The notes beneath the pieces are model-generated. The model ran no database searches and had not been told where the DNA came from. It saw only the letters and a program-made list of their open reading frames with translations. The position numbers and the translations under genes are program-made. This document shows, piece by piece, positions 1 to 8,184 of a stretch of 26,467 nt of DNA. Origin of the DNA: JBPCOI01 sp051000395 (GTDB lineage Bacteria; Actinomycetota; Actinomycetes; Mycobacteriales; Jatrophihabitantaceae); NCBI GenBank assembly GCA_051000395.1, contig JBPCOI010000047.1, positions 1 through 26,467 on the forward strand, written 5' to 3'. Each line of letters begins with the position of its first letter. The first letter of the stretch is position 1.

Positions 1-1871
1 TCCGTGGCGCCGGCTGGAACGTCATCAAGGTGATCTGGGCGCGCGACTGGGATCCGCTGCTCGCCCGCGACGGCGACGGCGCGCTGGTGAACCAGATGAA
101 CGCGACGCCCGACGGGCAGTACCAGACGTACTCGGTCGAGAGCGGCAGCTACATCCGCGAGCACTTCTTCGGCGGCGACCCGCGGCTGCGCCGGATGGTC
201 GAGGACATGGGTGACGACGACCTGCGCCGGCTCGGGCGCGGCGGGCACGACTATCGCAAGGTGTACGCGGCATTCCGATCCGCGCGCGAGCACGTCGGCC
301 AGCCCACCGTCATCCTTGCCAAGACGATCAAGGGCTGGACGCTCGAGTCCTTCGAAGGCCGCAACGCCACGCACCAGATGAAGAAGCTGAGCAAGGCCGA
401 TCTCAAGGCCTTCCGAGACCGGCTCTACCTCCCGATCGCCGACTCGGCGCTCGAGGCGGACCTGCCGCCGTACTACCACCCGGGCGAGAAGTCCGACGAG
501 ATCCAGTACATGAAGGAGCGCCGCGCTGCTCTCGGCGGCGCGGTGCCGCGGCGCACGGTGCGGGCCAAGGCGCTGACGCTGCCGGGCGAATCGGCCTACG
601 CCGAGCTGCGCGCGGGCTCGGGCAAGCAGCAGGTCGCCACCACGATGGCCACAGTGCGTCTGTTCAAGGATCTGATGAAGGACAAGCAGATCGGTAAGCG
701 CTTCGTGCCGATCATCCCGGGCGAAGCGCGCACCTTCGGCCTCGACGCGATCTTCCCCACCGCCAAGATCTACTCACCGCACGGGCAGGAGTACGAGGCC
801 GTCGACCGCGACATGCTGCTGTCCTACAAGGAGTCGACCACCGGCCAGATCCTGCACGAAGGCATCTCCGAGGCCGGCTCGACCGCGTCGCTGACGGCGG
901 CCGCGAGCGCGTACTCCACCCACGGCGTGCCGATGATCCCGTTCTACATCTTCTACTCGATGTTCGGTTTCCAGCGCACCGGCGACCAGTTCTGGCAGCT
1001 CGCCGACCAGCTCGGACGCGGCTTCGTGCTGGGGGCGACGGCCGGTCGTACCACCCTGACCGGCGAGGGGCTGCAACACGCCGACGGTCACTCGCTGCTG
1101 CTCGCCGCGGCCAACCCGGCATGCGTCGCCTACGACCCTGCATACTCCTTCGAGATCGCGCACATCGTGCGCGCCGGCCTCGAGCGGATGTACGGCGTCG
1201 GCGCCTATGACGACGCCGGGGTCAGTGACCGCGACGTCTTCTACTACCTGACGATCTACAACGAGCCGATGTCCCAGCCGAAGGAGCCGGACGGACTGGA
1301 CGTCGACGGCCTGTTGCGCGGCATGTACCGCTACTCCCCGGCGCTGGGAGTGGACGGGCGCCCGCGCGCGCAGGTGCTTGCCTCGGGCGTCGGCATGCCG
1401 TGGGCCCTGGAGGCGCAACGGTTGCTCGGCGAGCAGTGGAACGTCGACGTCGACGTGTGGTCGGTGACGTCGTGGAACGAGCTGCGCCGCGACGCGATCG
1501 GCTGCGAGGAGCACGCCCTGCTCAACCCCGGCGAGGAGGCCCCGCAGCCTTATGTCACCCGGGCGTTGGCCGACACGTCCGGGCCGGTGGTCGCGGTCTC
1601 GGACTGGATGCGCGCCGTCCCCGACCAGATCTCGCGCTGGGTGCCCGCCGATTTCGTCTCGCTCGGCACCGACGGCTTCGGCTTCGCCGACACGCGCGGC
1701 GCGGCGCGGCGCTTCTTCCACGTCGACGCGCAGTCGGTCGTCGTCGCCGTGCTGGAGCAGCTGGCGCGCCGCGGCGAGGTGAAGGCCGACGCGCCGCGCG
1801 AGGCATTCGAGCGCTACCAGCTCTCCGACGTCAACGCGGCGGGGTCCGGCACCATCGGCGGCGACTCCTAG
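1..1871 (+). CDS. aceE: Pyruvate dehydrogenase E1 component, homodimeric type (partial, 5' end cut by window)
   Basis: This enzyme is the thiamine-diphosphate-dependent E1 of the pyruvate dehydrogenase complex; it decarboxylates pyruvate and reductively acetylates the lipoyl groups of E2 to feed acetyl-CoA synthesis. The frame is open from the first base (codons begin at nt 3, reading RGAGWNVIKVIW) to the TAG at 1869-1871. About 623 residues are visible; the family is usually about 900, so roughly the N-terminal third, including most of the ThDP-binding part, lies outside the window. Recognisable AceE stretches are the one around nt 300-390 (AKTIKGWTLESFEGRNATHQ), the YSPHGQEYEAVDRDML segment near nt 770-830 and GQILHEGISEAGS near 845-885. 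Known context: aceE precedes the FAS-II regulator gene in mycobacteria; here three minus-strand genes intervene. Identification is secure. Confidence 0.97.
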   Translation, partial: RGAGWNVIKVIWARDWDPLLARDGDGALVNQMNATPDGQYQTYSVESGSYIREHFFGGDPRLRRMVEDMGDDDLRRLGRGGHDYRKVYAAFRSAREHVGQPTVILAKTIKGWTLESFEGRNATHQMKKLSKADLKAFRDRLYLPIADSALEADLPPYYHPGEKSDEIQYMKERRAALGGAVPRRTVRAKALTLPGESAYAELRAGSGKQQVATTMATVRLFKDLMKDKQIGKRFVPIIPGEARTFGLDAIFPTAKIYSPHGQEYEAVDRDMLLSYKESTTGQILHEGISEAGSTASLTAAASAYSTHGVPMIPFYIFYSMFGFQRTGDQFWQLADQLGRGFVLGATAGRTTLTGEGLQHADGHSLLLAAANPACVAYDPAYSFEIAHIVRAGLERMYGVGAYDDAGVSDRDVFYYLTIYNEPMSQPKEPDGLDVDGLLRGMYRYSPALGVDGRPRAQVLASGVGMPWALEAQRLLGEQWNVDVDVWSVTSWNELRRDAIGCEEHALLNPGEEAPQPYVTRALADTSGPVVAVSDWMRAVPDQISRWVPADFVSLGTDGFGFADTRGAARRFFHVDAQSVVVAVLEQLARRGEVKADAPREAFERYQLSDVNAAGSGTIGGDS

Positions 1872-1873
1872 GC

Positions 1874-1899
1874 GATCGGACGGGCGCGTCGATCCGATC
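1874..1899. terminator. Possible bidirectional terminator hairpin between convergent genes
   Basis: A perfect 7-bp inverted repeat (GATCGGA at 1874-1880, TCCGATC at 1893-1899, 12-nt loop) fills most of the 31-bp gap between the aceE stop and the stop of the convergent aldo/keto reductase gene. There is no T-tract, which is common for actinobacterial terminators. The position favours a shared terminator; the short stem keeps this tentative. Confidence 0.35.
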
Positions 1900-1902
1900 T
1901 GA

Positions 1903-2871
1903 TCAGTAGCGGGCGCCGACGACCCGCTCCGCCAGCGGATCGAGTTCGGCGAGGTCGGCGTCGGTGAGTTCGACGTCGAGGGCCGCGACGTTCTGCTCGA
2001 GCCACTTCACCCGCTTGGTGCCGGGGATCGGGACGAGCGGGACGCCCAGACGCGCGCTTTGGCCGTGCACCCAGGCCAGCGCGACCTGCGCCGGCGCGAG
2101 CTCGTGCCGCCGCGCGACCGCGGCCACCGCGTCGGCGATCGTCTGGTTCGCCGCGCCCGCCTCGCCGGCGAAGCGCGGGTTGTGGCCGCGGAAGTCCTTG
2201 CCGCCCAGTGACGCGCGGTCCACCGTCCCGGTCAGGAAGCCGCGCCCGAGTGGCGAGTACGGCACCAGCCCCACGCCCAGCTCCCGCATCACGGGGATCA
2301 CCGTGGTCTCCGGGTCGCGCGTCCACAGCGAGTACTCGCTCTGCACGGCGGCGACGGGATGCACGGCGTGGGCGCGCCGCAGCAGCTCGCCGTCGACCTC
2401 GGAGAGGCCGAGATGACGCACCTTGCCGGCGCGCACGAGTTCGGCCATCGCGCCGACGGTCTCCTCGATCTCGACGTCCTGCGGCGGACGATGCGCGTAG
2501 TACAGGTCGATCACGTCGAGGCCCAGGCGCAGCAGCGACGCGTCGCAGGCCCGCTGGACGTAGGCGGCCGAGCCGCGGATGCGCCGCTCGCCGTCACCGC
2601 CGGAACGGTCGATGCCGAACTTCGTCGCGAGCTGGATCTCCTCGCGCCGGGCGGTGCTGCCGGCGATCGCGCGTCCGACGAGCACCTCGTTGTGTCCCGC
2701 GCCGTAGATGTCGGCGGTATCGAGCAGCGTGACGCCCAGCTCGATCGCGCGGTGGATCGTCGCGATGCTCTCGTCCCAGTCGGTGGCGCCGTAGAACTCG
2801 CTCATTCCCATGCAGCCGAGGCCCTGGGCCGGCACGCTCAGCCCACCGAGCTCGACGTTCGCGATCACCAT
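1903..2871 (-). CDS. Aldo/keto reductase
   Basis: NAD(P)H-dependent oxidoreductase of the AKR TIM-barrel family, 322 residues, the usual length; the natural carbonyl substrate cannot be told from sequence. The catalytic tetrad is visible: Asp51 and Tyr56 (LLDTADIYG), Lys84 (LATKFG) and His127 (YYAHRPP). The NADP-binding end also looks typical (VPIPGTKR). The ATG at 2871 is chosen because the protein then begins MVIANVELGGLSVPAQGLGCMGMSE, a normal AKR start; the frame remains open upstream to 2988 but that part would lie inside the pirin gene. The start overlaps the end of the upstream pirin gene by 7 bp, suggesting translational coupling in a PHP-pirin-AKR unit. Family assignment is firm, specific role unknown. 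Confidence 0.93.
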   Translation of the reverse strand: MVIANVELGGLSVPAQGLGCMGMSEFYGATDWDESIATIHRAIELGVTLLDTADIYGAGHNEVLVGRAIAGSTARREEIQLATKFGIDRSGGDGERRIRGSAAYVQRACDASLLRLGLDVIDLYYAHRPPQDVEIEETVGAMAELVRAGKVRHLGLSEVDGELLRRAHAVHPVAAVQSEYSLWTRDPETTVIPVMRELGVGLVPYSPLGRGFLTGTVDRASLGGKDFRGHNPRFAGEAGAANQTIADAVAAVARRHELAPAQVALAWVHGQSARLGVPLVPIPGTKRVKWLEQNVAALDVELTDADLAELDPLAERVVGARY

Positions 2872-3554
2872 GCCGTCGAGCCTAGGCGCTCGTCCGGTGC
2901 GCCGGCGCGGCCACCGGCCGGCGGGACGGCCGGCACCCAGAGCAGCACCTCGCCGTCGCCGGCCAGCGACATCGTGCGCTGCAGGCACAGCGAGTCCCCC
3001 GGCTGCAGGTAGCGCTTGGTGATGGAGAACGAGCCGCGGACGACGTGCAGGTAGGCGCCGCGTGTCTCGAGCTCGGCCTTGCCGCTCAGCACGGCGAGCA
3101 GCCCGGCGCCGGGCACCAGCACCGGTGCGCGCACGACTCGGGTGGACGGCGTTGCGGTACCGCCCAACACCGTGAGCTGCACGATCCGCAGCGGCTGCGC
3201 CGCCGATGCGTTCGTCTCGGCGTGCCTGGTTCCCGCGCCGCTCGACTGGTGCAGCACGGTGCCGGCTCGGAGCAGCAGCGTCGCCCCGGACTCGTCCTCG
3301 TGGCGCAGCTCGCCCTCGAGCACCCAGCTGAGGATCTCGACGCCGCGGTGGGTGTGGGCGGCGAACCCGGCGCCGGGTTCGAGCAGGTGCTCGTCGAAGC
3401 CGACCAGCGCGCCGAAACCGAGGTTGTCGGGGTCGTAGTGGCCGCCCGCCGAGAAGTCGTGCCAGCTGCGGATACCCGGCTGCGCGCTCTGGGACCGCGC
3501 GGCGGCGGGGCGCACCGATTCCAGCTGCTCGGGCCGGCGCCGGAAGAGTGCCAC
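2865..3554 (-). CDS. Pirin family protein (bicupin)
   Basis: A 229-residue cupin protein of the pirin family, metal-binding proteins some of which have quercetin 2,3-dioxygenase activity. The N-terminal cupin shows the expected metal ligands: His67 and His69 (HTHRGVEI), His111 and Glu113 (RHAETN), with the family signature SWVLEGELRHED between them. A second, weaker cupin half follows (about residues 135-215). The start is a GTG at 3554 giving MALFRRRPEQ; an overlapping frame starting at 3565 is a shadow. It lies 31 bp downstream of the PHP gene and overlaps the aldo/keto reductase by 7 bp, so the three are probably co-transcribed. The physiological substrate is not predictable. Confidence 0.9.
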   Translation of the reverse strand: MALFRRRPEQLESVRPAAARSQSAQPGIRSWHDFSAGGHYDPDNLGFGALVGFDEHLLEPGAGFAAHTHRGVEILSWVLEGELRHEDESGATLLLRAGTVLHQSSGAGTRHAETNASAAQPLRIVQLTVLGGTATPSTRVVRAPVLVPGAGLLAVLSGKAELETRGAYLHVVRGSFSITKRYLQPGDSLCLQRTMSLAGDGEVLLWVPAVPPAGGRAGAPDERLGSTAW

Positions 3555-3585
3555 CGCGCCATCATGTCAGCGCGCCGGCGCCGGC

Positions 3586-4656
3586 TCAGGCGGGCCGGGC
3601 GGCGTGATCGGCCGTCCAGGCAAGCACGTCCTGCACGGACCAGGCGTTCACCACGCTCGCGACCGGTACGCCGCAGCGCACCGCCCGTTCGCAGCCGTTG
3701 GCCTGCCAGTCCAACTGGCCGGGCGCGTGCGCGTCGGTGTCGATCGTCACCAGGCAGCCGGTCTCGACGGCGAGGCGCAGCAGCCGCGTGGGCGGGTCGA
3801 GCCGCTCGGGCCGTGAGTTGATCTCGACGGCGACGCCGAACTTCTCGCAGGCCGCAAACACCAGCTCCGCGTCGAACTGCGACTCCGGGCGGTTGCCGCG
3901 CCCCGAGGACGCCTCCCGCCCGCGGGGGACGGCGCGCAACCGTCCGGTGCAGTGCCCGAGCACGTCGGTGTGCGGGTTGGCGACGGCGGCCACCATCCGC
4001 GGCGTCAGCTGCTCGGTGGGCATCCGCAGCTTGCTGTGCAGGCTGGCCACGACCAGGTCGAGCCGGGCAAGCAGCGCGGGCTTCTGGTCCAGCGTGCCGT
4101 CGTCGAGGATGTCGACCTCGATGCCGGTCAGGATCCGGAACGGCGCGAGCTGCTCGTTCAGCTCGGCGACCACGTCCAGTTGTTCCTCCAGCCGCTCGGC
4201 GGAGAGCCCCCGGGCCACCGTCAACCGCGGGGAATGGTCGGTGAGGACGAGGTACTCGTGACCGATGTCGCGGGCGGCGAGGGCCATGTCGCGGATCGGC
4301 GAACCGCCGTCGGACCAGTCCGAGTGGGCGTGGCAGTCCCCGCGCAGCGCCGCCCGCAGCGCGGCTGTCGCGGCATCGAGGGGTGCAGGCTCGTTCGCCT
4401 GCAGCCGTCGCAGATAGTCCGGCGCCGCGCCGCCCAGCGACTCGGCCACGCTGCGGGCGGTGGTCTCGCCGATTCCACCGAGCTCGCCGAGCGTCCCGGC
4501 CGCGGCACGGTCGCGCAGCTCGTCGCGATCTAGGCCTTCGACGACGCCAGCCGCCGTGCGGAACGCCTTGACCCGGTAGGTCGGCTCGGCGGCGCGTTCG
4601 AGCAGGAACGCGATCAGCTTCAGGTCGGCGACCGGATCACGGGGCGACGTCGGCAC
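3586..4656 (-). CDS. PHP-domain metal-dependent phosphoesterase with N-terminal PolX-like helix-hairpin-helix region
   Basis: Predicted metal-dependent phosphoesterase, 356 residues from the GTG at 4656. The N-terminal part (about 1-90) resembles the small helical/HhH region of X-family DNA polymerases (LGELGGIGETTARSVAES at about 55-73). The PHP domain follows with its metal ligands: His109 and His111 (GDCHAHSDWSDG), Asp116, His141 (LTDHS), Glu180 (GIEVD), His207 (ASLHS), His235 (LGHCTGR), and Asp308/His310 (TDAH). The polymerase palm domain of full PolX is absent, so this is a stand-alone PHP protein, possibly acting on nucleic acid ends; that is inference. An upstream in-frame GTG at 4695 would leave 3 bp to the divergent regulator gene and has no ribosome site; the 4656 start has GGTGAGG just upstream, at very short spacing. 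Confidence 0.85.
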   Translation of the reverse strand: MPTSPRDPVADLKLIAFLLERAAEPTYRVKAFRTAAGVVEGLDRDELRDRAAAGTLGELGGIGETTARSVAESLGGAAPDYLRRLQANEPAPLDAATAALRAALRGDCHAHSDWSDGGSPIRDMALAARDIGHEYLVLTDHSPRLTVARGLSAERLEEQLDVVAELNEQLAPFRILTGIEVDILDDGTLDQKPALLARLDLVVASLHSKLRMPTEQLTPRMVAAVANPHTDVLGHCTGRLRAVPRGREASSGRGNRPESQFDAELVFAACEKFGVAVEINSRPERLDPPTRLLRLAVETGCLVTIDTDAHAPGQLDWQANGCERAVRCGVPVASVVNAWSVQDVLAWTADHAARPA

Positions 4657-4698
4657 GCCCTCACCGTAGTCAGCGCGGGCCGTGGCAGGCTGCACTGC

Positions 4699-5859
4699 GT
4701 GAGGCCGGGGTTGGCGGACGACACGATTCGCCGCATCGAGCAGGCGACGGGACGCCTGGCCACCCAGAGCGTGGCACGCATGGACGAGCAGCTGCCGTGG
4801 TTTCGCGAGCTGCCGCCCGACCAGCGCAGCTGGGTGACGCTGGTGGCCCAGGCCGGCCTGCAGTCCTACGTGGACTGGCTGCGTTCCCCCGACGACGTGC
4901 TCCGCCTGACCGGCGAGGTGTTCGCCGCGGCCCCGCAGGCGATGGCGCGTTCGGTGACGCTGCAGCAGACCGTCGAGCTGGTCCGCGAGACGATCGCCGT
5001 CGCCGAGGACAACCTGCCGCTATTGGCGGGCCCGGAGGACGAGGACGCCGTGCGCGAGGAGCTGCTGCGCTTCAGCCGCGAGATCGCGTTCGCCTCGGCG
5101 CGGGTGTACGCGATCGCTGCCGAGACCCGCGGGTCGTGGGACGACCGGCTGGAGGCACTGGTGATCGACAGTCTGGTTCGCGGGACGGGGGTCGGCGACC
5201 CGCTGCCCAGCCAGCTCGCTGCCCTCGGCTGGCAGGCCACCGGCCCGATCGGCGCCGTGGTGGGCGCGGCCCCCGACCCGTGCGTCCACGACGTGCTCGG
5301 CGACGTCCACACCCTGACCCGGCGGCTCGGGCTGGACGCGATGGCCGGTGTGCACGGCAACCGGCTGGTGATCGTCTTCGGTGGGGCGCCCGACCCGGTC
5401 GCCGCGGCGACCGGCCTACTGTCGGTGTTCGGCGACGGGCCGGTGGTGATCGGGCCCGCGGCGGCCGACCCCGCCGAGGCGAGCACCGTCACCCGCGCGG
5501 CGCTGAGCGGGCTGCGTGCGGTGCCGGCGTGGCCTGGCGCGCCGCGGCCGGTCAGCGCGGACGCGCTGCTTCCGGAGCGGGCGCTCGCCGGCGACAGCGC
5601 CGCCTGCGCCGAGTTGATCCGGACCGTCTACCGGCCGCTGGCCGAGGCCGGGCCGGTGCTGCGGGAGACGGTGAGCACGTTTCTGGACAGCGGTGGATCC
5701 CTCGACGTCGCCGCCCGGGCGCTGTTCGTGCACGCCAACACTGTGAAGAACCGGCTGCGGCGGGTCGCCGACCTGTGTGGGCAGGCACCCACCGAGGCCC
5801 GCGGGGCGTTCACCGTGCACGTGGCGCTGATCCTCGGCCAGCTCGACGCGTTGTCCTGA
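4699..5859 (+). CDS. fasR: PucR/CdaR-type transcriptional regulator of fatty acid biosynthesis (FasR/MabR-like)
   Basis: DNA-binding regulator of 386 residues. The C-terminal PucR-type helix-turn-helix is clear at about residues 333-360 (GGSLDVAARALFVHANTVKN and following), preceded by a GGDEF-like degenerate middle region (about 180-290) and a helical N-terminal region. Known: FasR of Streptomyces and MabR of mycobacteria belong to this type, lie directly before fabD and regulate the FAS-II genes; the position here, 129 bp before fabD, matches. The GTG at 4699 has AGG at 4687-4689; the next in-frame ATG (4780) has no better site. The start is close to the divergent PHP gene, so promoters must overlap or lie within the neighbouring coding sequence. 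The ligand (in homologues a long acyl-CoA) is inferred only. Confidence 0.9.
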   Translation: MRPGLADDTIRRIEQATGRLATQSVARMDEQLPWFRELPPDQRSWVTLVAQAGLQSYVDWLRSPDDVLRLTGEVFAAAPQAMARSVTLQQTVELVRETIAVAEDNLPLLAGPEDEDAVREELLRFSREIAFASARVYAIAAETRGSWDDRLEALVIDSLVRGTGVGDPLPSQLAALGWQATGPIGAVVGAAPDPCVHDVLGDVHTLTRRLGLDAMAGVHGNRLVIVFGGAPDPVAAATGLLSVFGDGPVVIGPAAADPAEASTVTRAALSGLRAVPAWPGAPRPVSADALLPERALAGDSAACAELIRTVYRPLAEAGPVLRETVSTFLDSGGSLDVAARALFVHANTVKNRLRRVADLCGQAPTEARGAFTVHVALILGQLDALS

Positions 5860-5902
5860 GCGGACACGCCGTCCCGTCATATTCCCGGCATTCTGCCTGG
5901 GT

Positions 5903-5923
5903 GGTTGTCGCTCCGCGACAACC
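5903..5923. promoter_or_regulatory. Perfect inverted repeat upstream of fabD, candidate regulator operator
   Basis: Nine-base perfect arms (GGTTGTCGC at 5903-5911 and GCGACAACC at 5915-5923) surround a 3-nt centre. Imperfect symmetry continues outward (TGCCTGGG before, CCCGGCA after). It lies in the 129-bp gap between fasR and fabD, 65 bp before the fabD start, where FasR/MabR-type regulators act in relatives. It could instead be an RNA hairpin ending fasR transcription, but there is no T-tract. Confidence 0.55.
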
Positions 5924-5988
5924 CTGCCCGGCAAACTCTGTCCGTCTCGTCCTGGCTAGCGGCCGCCGCGACGAGGCACGCTGGTGTG

Positions 5989-7158
5989 GTGATCGCCGTA
6001 CTCGCACCGGGCCAGGGTTCGCAGAGCCCCGGCATGCTGCGGCCGTGGCTGGAACTACCGGGCGTGACCGAGCAGGTCGGCGAGTTCGGCGAGGCCGCCG
6101 GGCTGGACCTGCTGCGCCTGGGCACCACCGCTGACGCGGAGCAGATCAAGGACACTGCCGTCACCCAGCCGCTGCTGGTCGCGCTCGGCGTGATCGTCGC
6201 CGCTCAGCTGGGCCTGGAGTCCGGCGAGCGCGTCGTCGCCGGGCACAGCGTAGGAGAGCTGACCGCAGCCGCCGTCTCCGGCGCGTTGACGCCCACCGAG
6301 GCGGTGGCCCTGGCCGCGCGCCGCGGCACCGAGATGGCGGCTGCCTGCGCCCGCACCCCGAGTGGCATGTCCGCGGTGCTCGGCGGGGACCCGGACGAGG
6401 TCGCCGCTGCCATCGAGACCGCCGGGCTCACGCCGGCAAACCGCAACGGCGCCGGGCAGATCGTGGCCGCCGGCTCGCTGGAGCGCCTGGCCGCGCTCGC
6501 CGACGCGCCACCGGCCGGGGCGCGGGTGCGTCCGCTGCCCGTCGCGGGAGCGTTCCACACGCAGTACATGGCACCGGCCGAGGCTGCGCTGACCGATTAC
6601 GCCGCCGGCCTGCGCGTCGCCGAGCCGCGCCCGATCCTGCTCTCGAACGCCGACGGCGCCGCGGTCAGCTCCGGTACCGACCTGCTCGCGCGGCTGATCG
6701 CCCAGGTGACCCTGCCGGTGCGCTGGGACTTGTGCATGCGCACCTGCCGCGACCTCGGCGTCAGCGCCGCGATCGAGCTCTCGCCAGCCGGCACCCTGAC
6801 CGGCATCGCGAAGCGGGAACTGCCCGGCGTCGAGCTGCTCGCGGTCAAGACGCCCGCCGACGTGGACGTGGCCCGCCGGCTGATCGAGAGCCGTCCCACC
6901 CACGGCCAGGGCGAGCACACCCCGGAGTTCCGCATCGTCGTGACGCCCGCGAAGGGCGTGTTCACCCGCTCGGTCGGGCTCGACGAGGGCGGCGACGTCG
7001 CCCGCGGCGCGCGCCTGGGCACCATCGCGACCAACCGGGAGCAGCACCCGATCATCGCCCCGCAGGCCGGCGTGCTGGCCGAGTGGCTGCGCGACGACGG
7101 CGACATCGTGCCCGCCGGACTGCCCATCGCCCGCATCCACGACGGATCGGACTACTGA
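5989..7158 (+). CDS. fabD: Malonyl-CoA:ACP transacylase with extra C-terminal biotinyl/lipoyl-like domain
   Basis: Transfers malonyl from CoA to acyl carrier protein. The MCAT core occupies about residues 1-305: N-terminal LAPGQGSQ, nucleophile Ser87 in GHSVGE, catalytic His190 in GAFHTQ. The protein is 389 residues, about 75 longer than typical FabD, because of an extra C-terminal segment (about 312-389). That segment reads like a biotinyl/lipoyl beta-barrel half (GARLGTIA, PIIAPQAGVL, DDGDIVPAGLPIARI), but the position of the modifiable Lys holds Arg350 (ATNREQ). The GTG at 5989 is chosen because homologues begin MIA(L/V)LAPGQGSQ; a GTG one codon earlier (5986) is equally spaced from the GAGG at 5973-5976. 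Two bases separate it from fabH. Confidence 0.95.
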   Translation: MIAVLAPGQGSQSPGMLRPWLELPGVTEQVGEFGEAAGLDLLRLGTTADAEQIKDTAVTQPLLVALGVIVAAQLGLESGERVVAGHSVGELTAAAVSGALTPTEAVALAARRGTEMAAACARTPSGMSAVLGGDPDEVAAAIETAGLTPANRNGAGQIVAAGSLERLAALADAPPAGARVRPLPVAGAFHTQYMAPAEAALTDYAAGLRVAEPRPILLSNADGAAVSSGTDLLARLIAQVTLPVRWDLCMRTCRDLGVSAAIELSPAGTLTGIAKRELPGVELLAVKTPADVDVARRLIESRPTHGQGEHTPEFRIVVTPAKGVFTRSVGLDEGGDVARGARLGTIATNREQHPIIAPQAGVLAEWLRDDGDIVPAGLPIARIHDGSDY

Positions 7159-7160
7159 CC

Positions 7161-8126
7161 ATGGCGCTCACCGCCAGCAGCGGTCCCGCGCAGGCCCGCA
7201 TCCTCGGCCTCGGGCACTACCGTCCCGCGAACGTCGTCACCAACCAGGACCTGATCGCGCGCGGCGTCGACACCGACGACGAGTGGATCAAGACCCGGGT
7301 GGGCATCTCGGAGCGGCGCTGGGCCGACGCGGACGAGACCGTCGTCGACCTCGCCGAAGCTGCCGCGAGCAAGGCGATGGCGAGCAGCGGCGTCGAGGCA
7401 GGCGGCATCGACCTCGTCCTCGTCGCAACCTGCACGATGCCCACGCCGGTGCCCACCGCCGCGCCGAACCTGGCCGCCCGGCTCGGCATCGACGCACCCG
7501 GCGCGTTCGACGTCAACTCCGGCTGCTCCGGGTTCGTGTACGCGCTCAACGTCGCGTCCGCGGCGGTACGCACCGGTCAGGCCCGCACCGTGCTCGTGGT
7601 CGCTGCCGAGCGCTTCTCCGGCTGGCTGGACATGACCGACCGCAGCACGTGCATCATCCTCGCCGACGGCGCGGGCGCGGCGGTCGTCGGGCCGTCCGAC
7701 GTGGTCGGCCTCGGCCCGGTGGTCTGGGGCAGCGACGGCGCGCAGGCCGAGGCCGTCGTCATCGACGAGCGCACCCGCGTGTTCCGGCAGGAGGGCCAGG
7801 CCATCTACCGCTGGGCCACGACACACATGGCGCCCGTTGCCGTCGAGGCGTGCCGTCGCGCGGGCGTCGCGATCGAGGACATCGCCGCGTTCGTCCCGCA
7901 CCAGGCCAACCTGCGGATCATCGACGCGCTCGCGAAGCGGATCGGCGCGCGCAACGCCGTCGTCGCCCGCGACATCGTGACCTCCGGCAACACCTCCGCC
8001 GCCACCATCCCGCTCGCCCTGTCGCGCATGGTGGAGCGCGGCGAGATCGCCTCCGGCGCGCCGGTGCTGCTGCTCGGATTCGGCTCCGGCCTCGCCTATG
8101 CCGGGCAGGTCGTGCTGGCCCCCTGA
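7161..8126 (+). CDS. fabH: Beta-ketoacyl-ACP synthase III
   Basis: Initiates fatty acid synthesis by condensing an acyl-CoA primer with malonyl-ACP. It is 321 residues, the usual size. The catalytic triad is intact: Cys122 (NSGCSGFVYAL), His247 (PHQANLRI) and Asn277 (SGNTSAATIP). The ATG at 7161 follows the fabD stop by 2 bp, so translation is probably coupled. In branched-chain-making actinobacteria FabH prefers branched primers, but primer preference is not readable here. The open frame extends upstream inside fabD to 6732, which is a shadow. Confidence 0.97.
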   Translation: MALTASSGPAQARILGLGHYRPANVVTNQDLIARGVDTDDEWIKTRVGISERRWADADETVVDLAEAAASKAMASSGVEAGGIDLVLVATCTMPTPVPTAAPNLAARLGIDAPGAFDVNSGCSGFVYALNVASAAVRTGQARTVLVVAAERFSGWLDMTDRSTCIILADGAGAAVVGPSDVVGLGPVVWGSDGAQAEAVVIDERTRVFRQEGQAIYRWATTHMAPVAVEACRRAGVAIEDIAAFVPHQANLRIIDALAKRIGARNAVVARDIVTSGNTSAATIPLALSRMVERGEIASGAPVLLLGFGSGLAYAGQVVLAP

Positions 8127-8141
8127 CGTCCCGAAAACCGT

Positions 8142-8156
8142 CGCCCGCTGTGGGCG
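8142..8156 (+). other. Small GC hairpin in the fabH-acpP gap
   Basis: CGCCC (8142-8146) and GGGCG (8152-8156) can pair around a 5-nt loop in the 58-bp gap before acpP. This is the only sizeable gap inside the fab operon. It could shield or process the acpP message, giving the higher ACP expression usually needed, or partly attenuate transcription; neither is shown. Confidence 0.3.
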
Positions 8157-8184
8157 CCGGCCGTCCCAACCGAAAGGAACCACC

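Noticed and set aside
774..1721. Long antisense frame in aceE (and similar long antisense frames in accD, katE, fabD and cysNC)
   Set aside because: Arg/Gly/His/Ala-rich translations with no motifs, as expected opposite high-GC3 genes.
5903..5923. Intrinsic terminator of fasR
   Set aside because: No T-tract follows and the position fits an operator for fabD better; not fully excluded.
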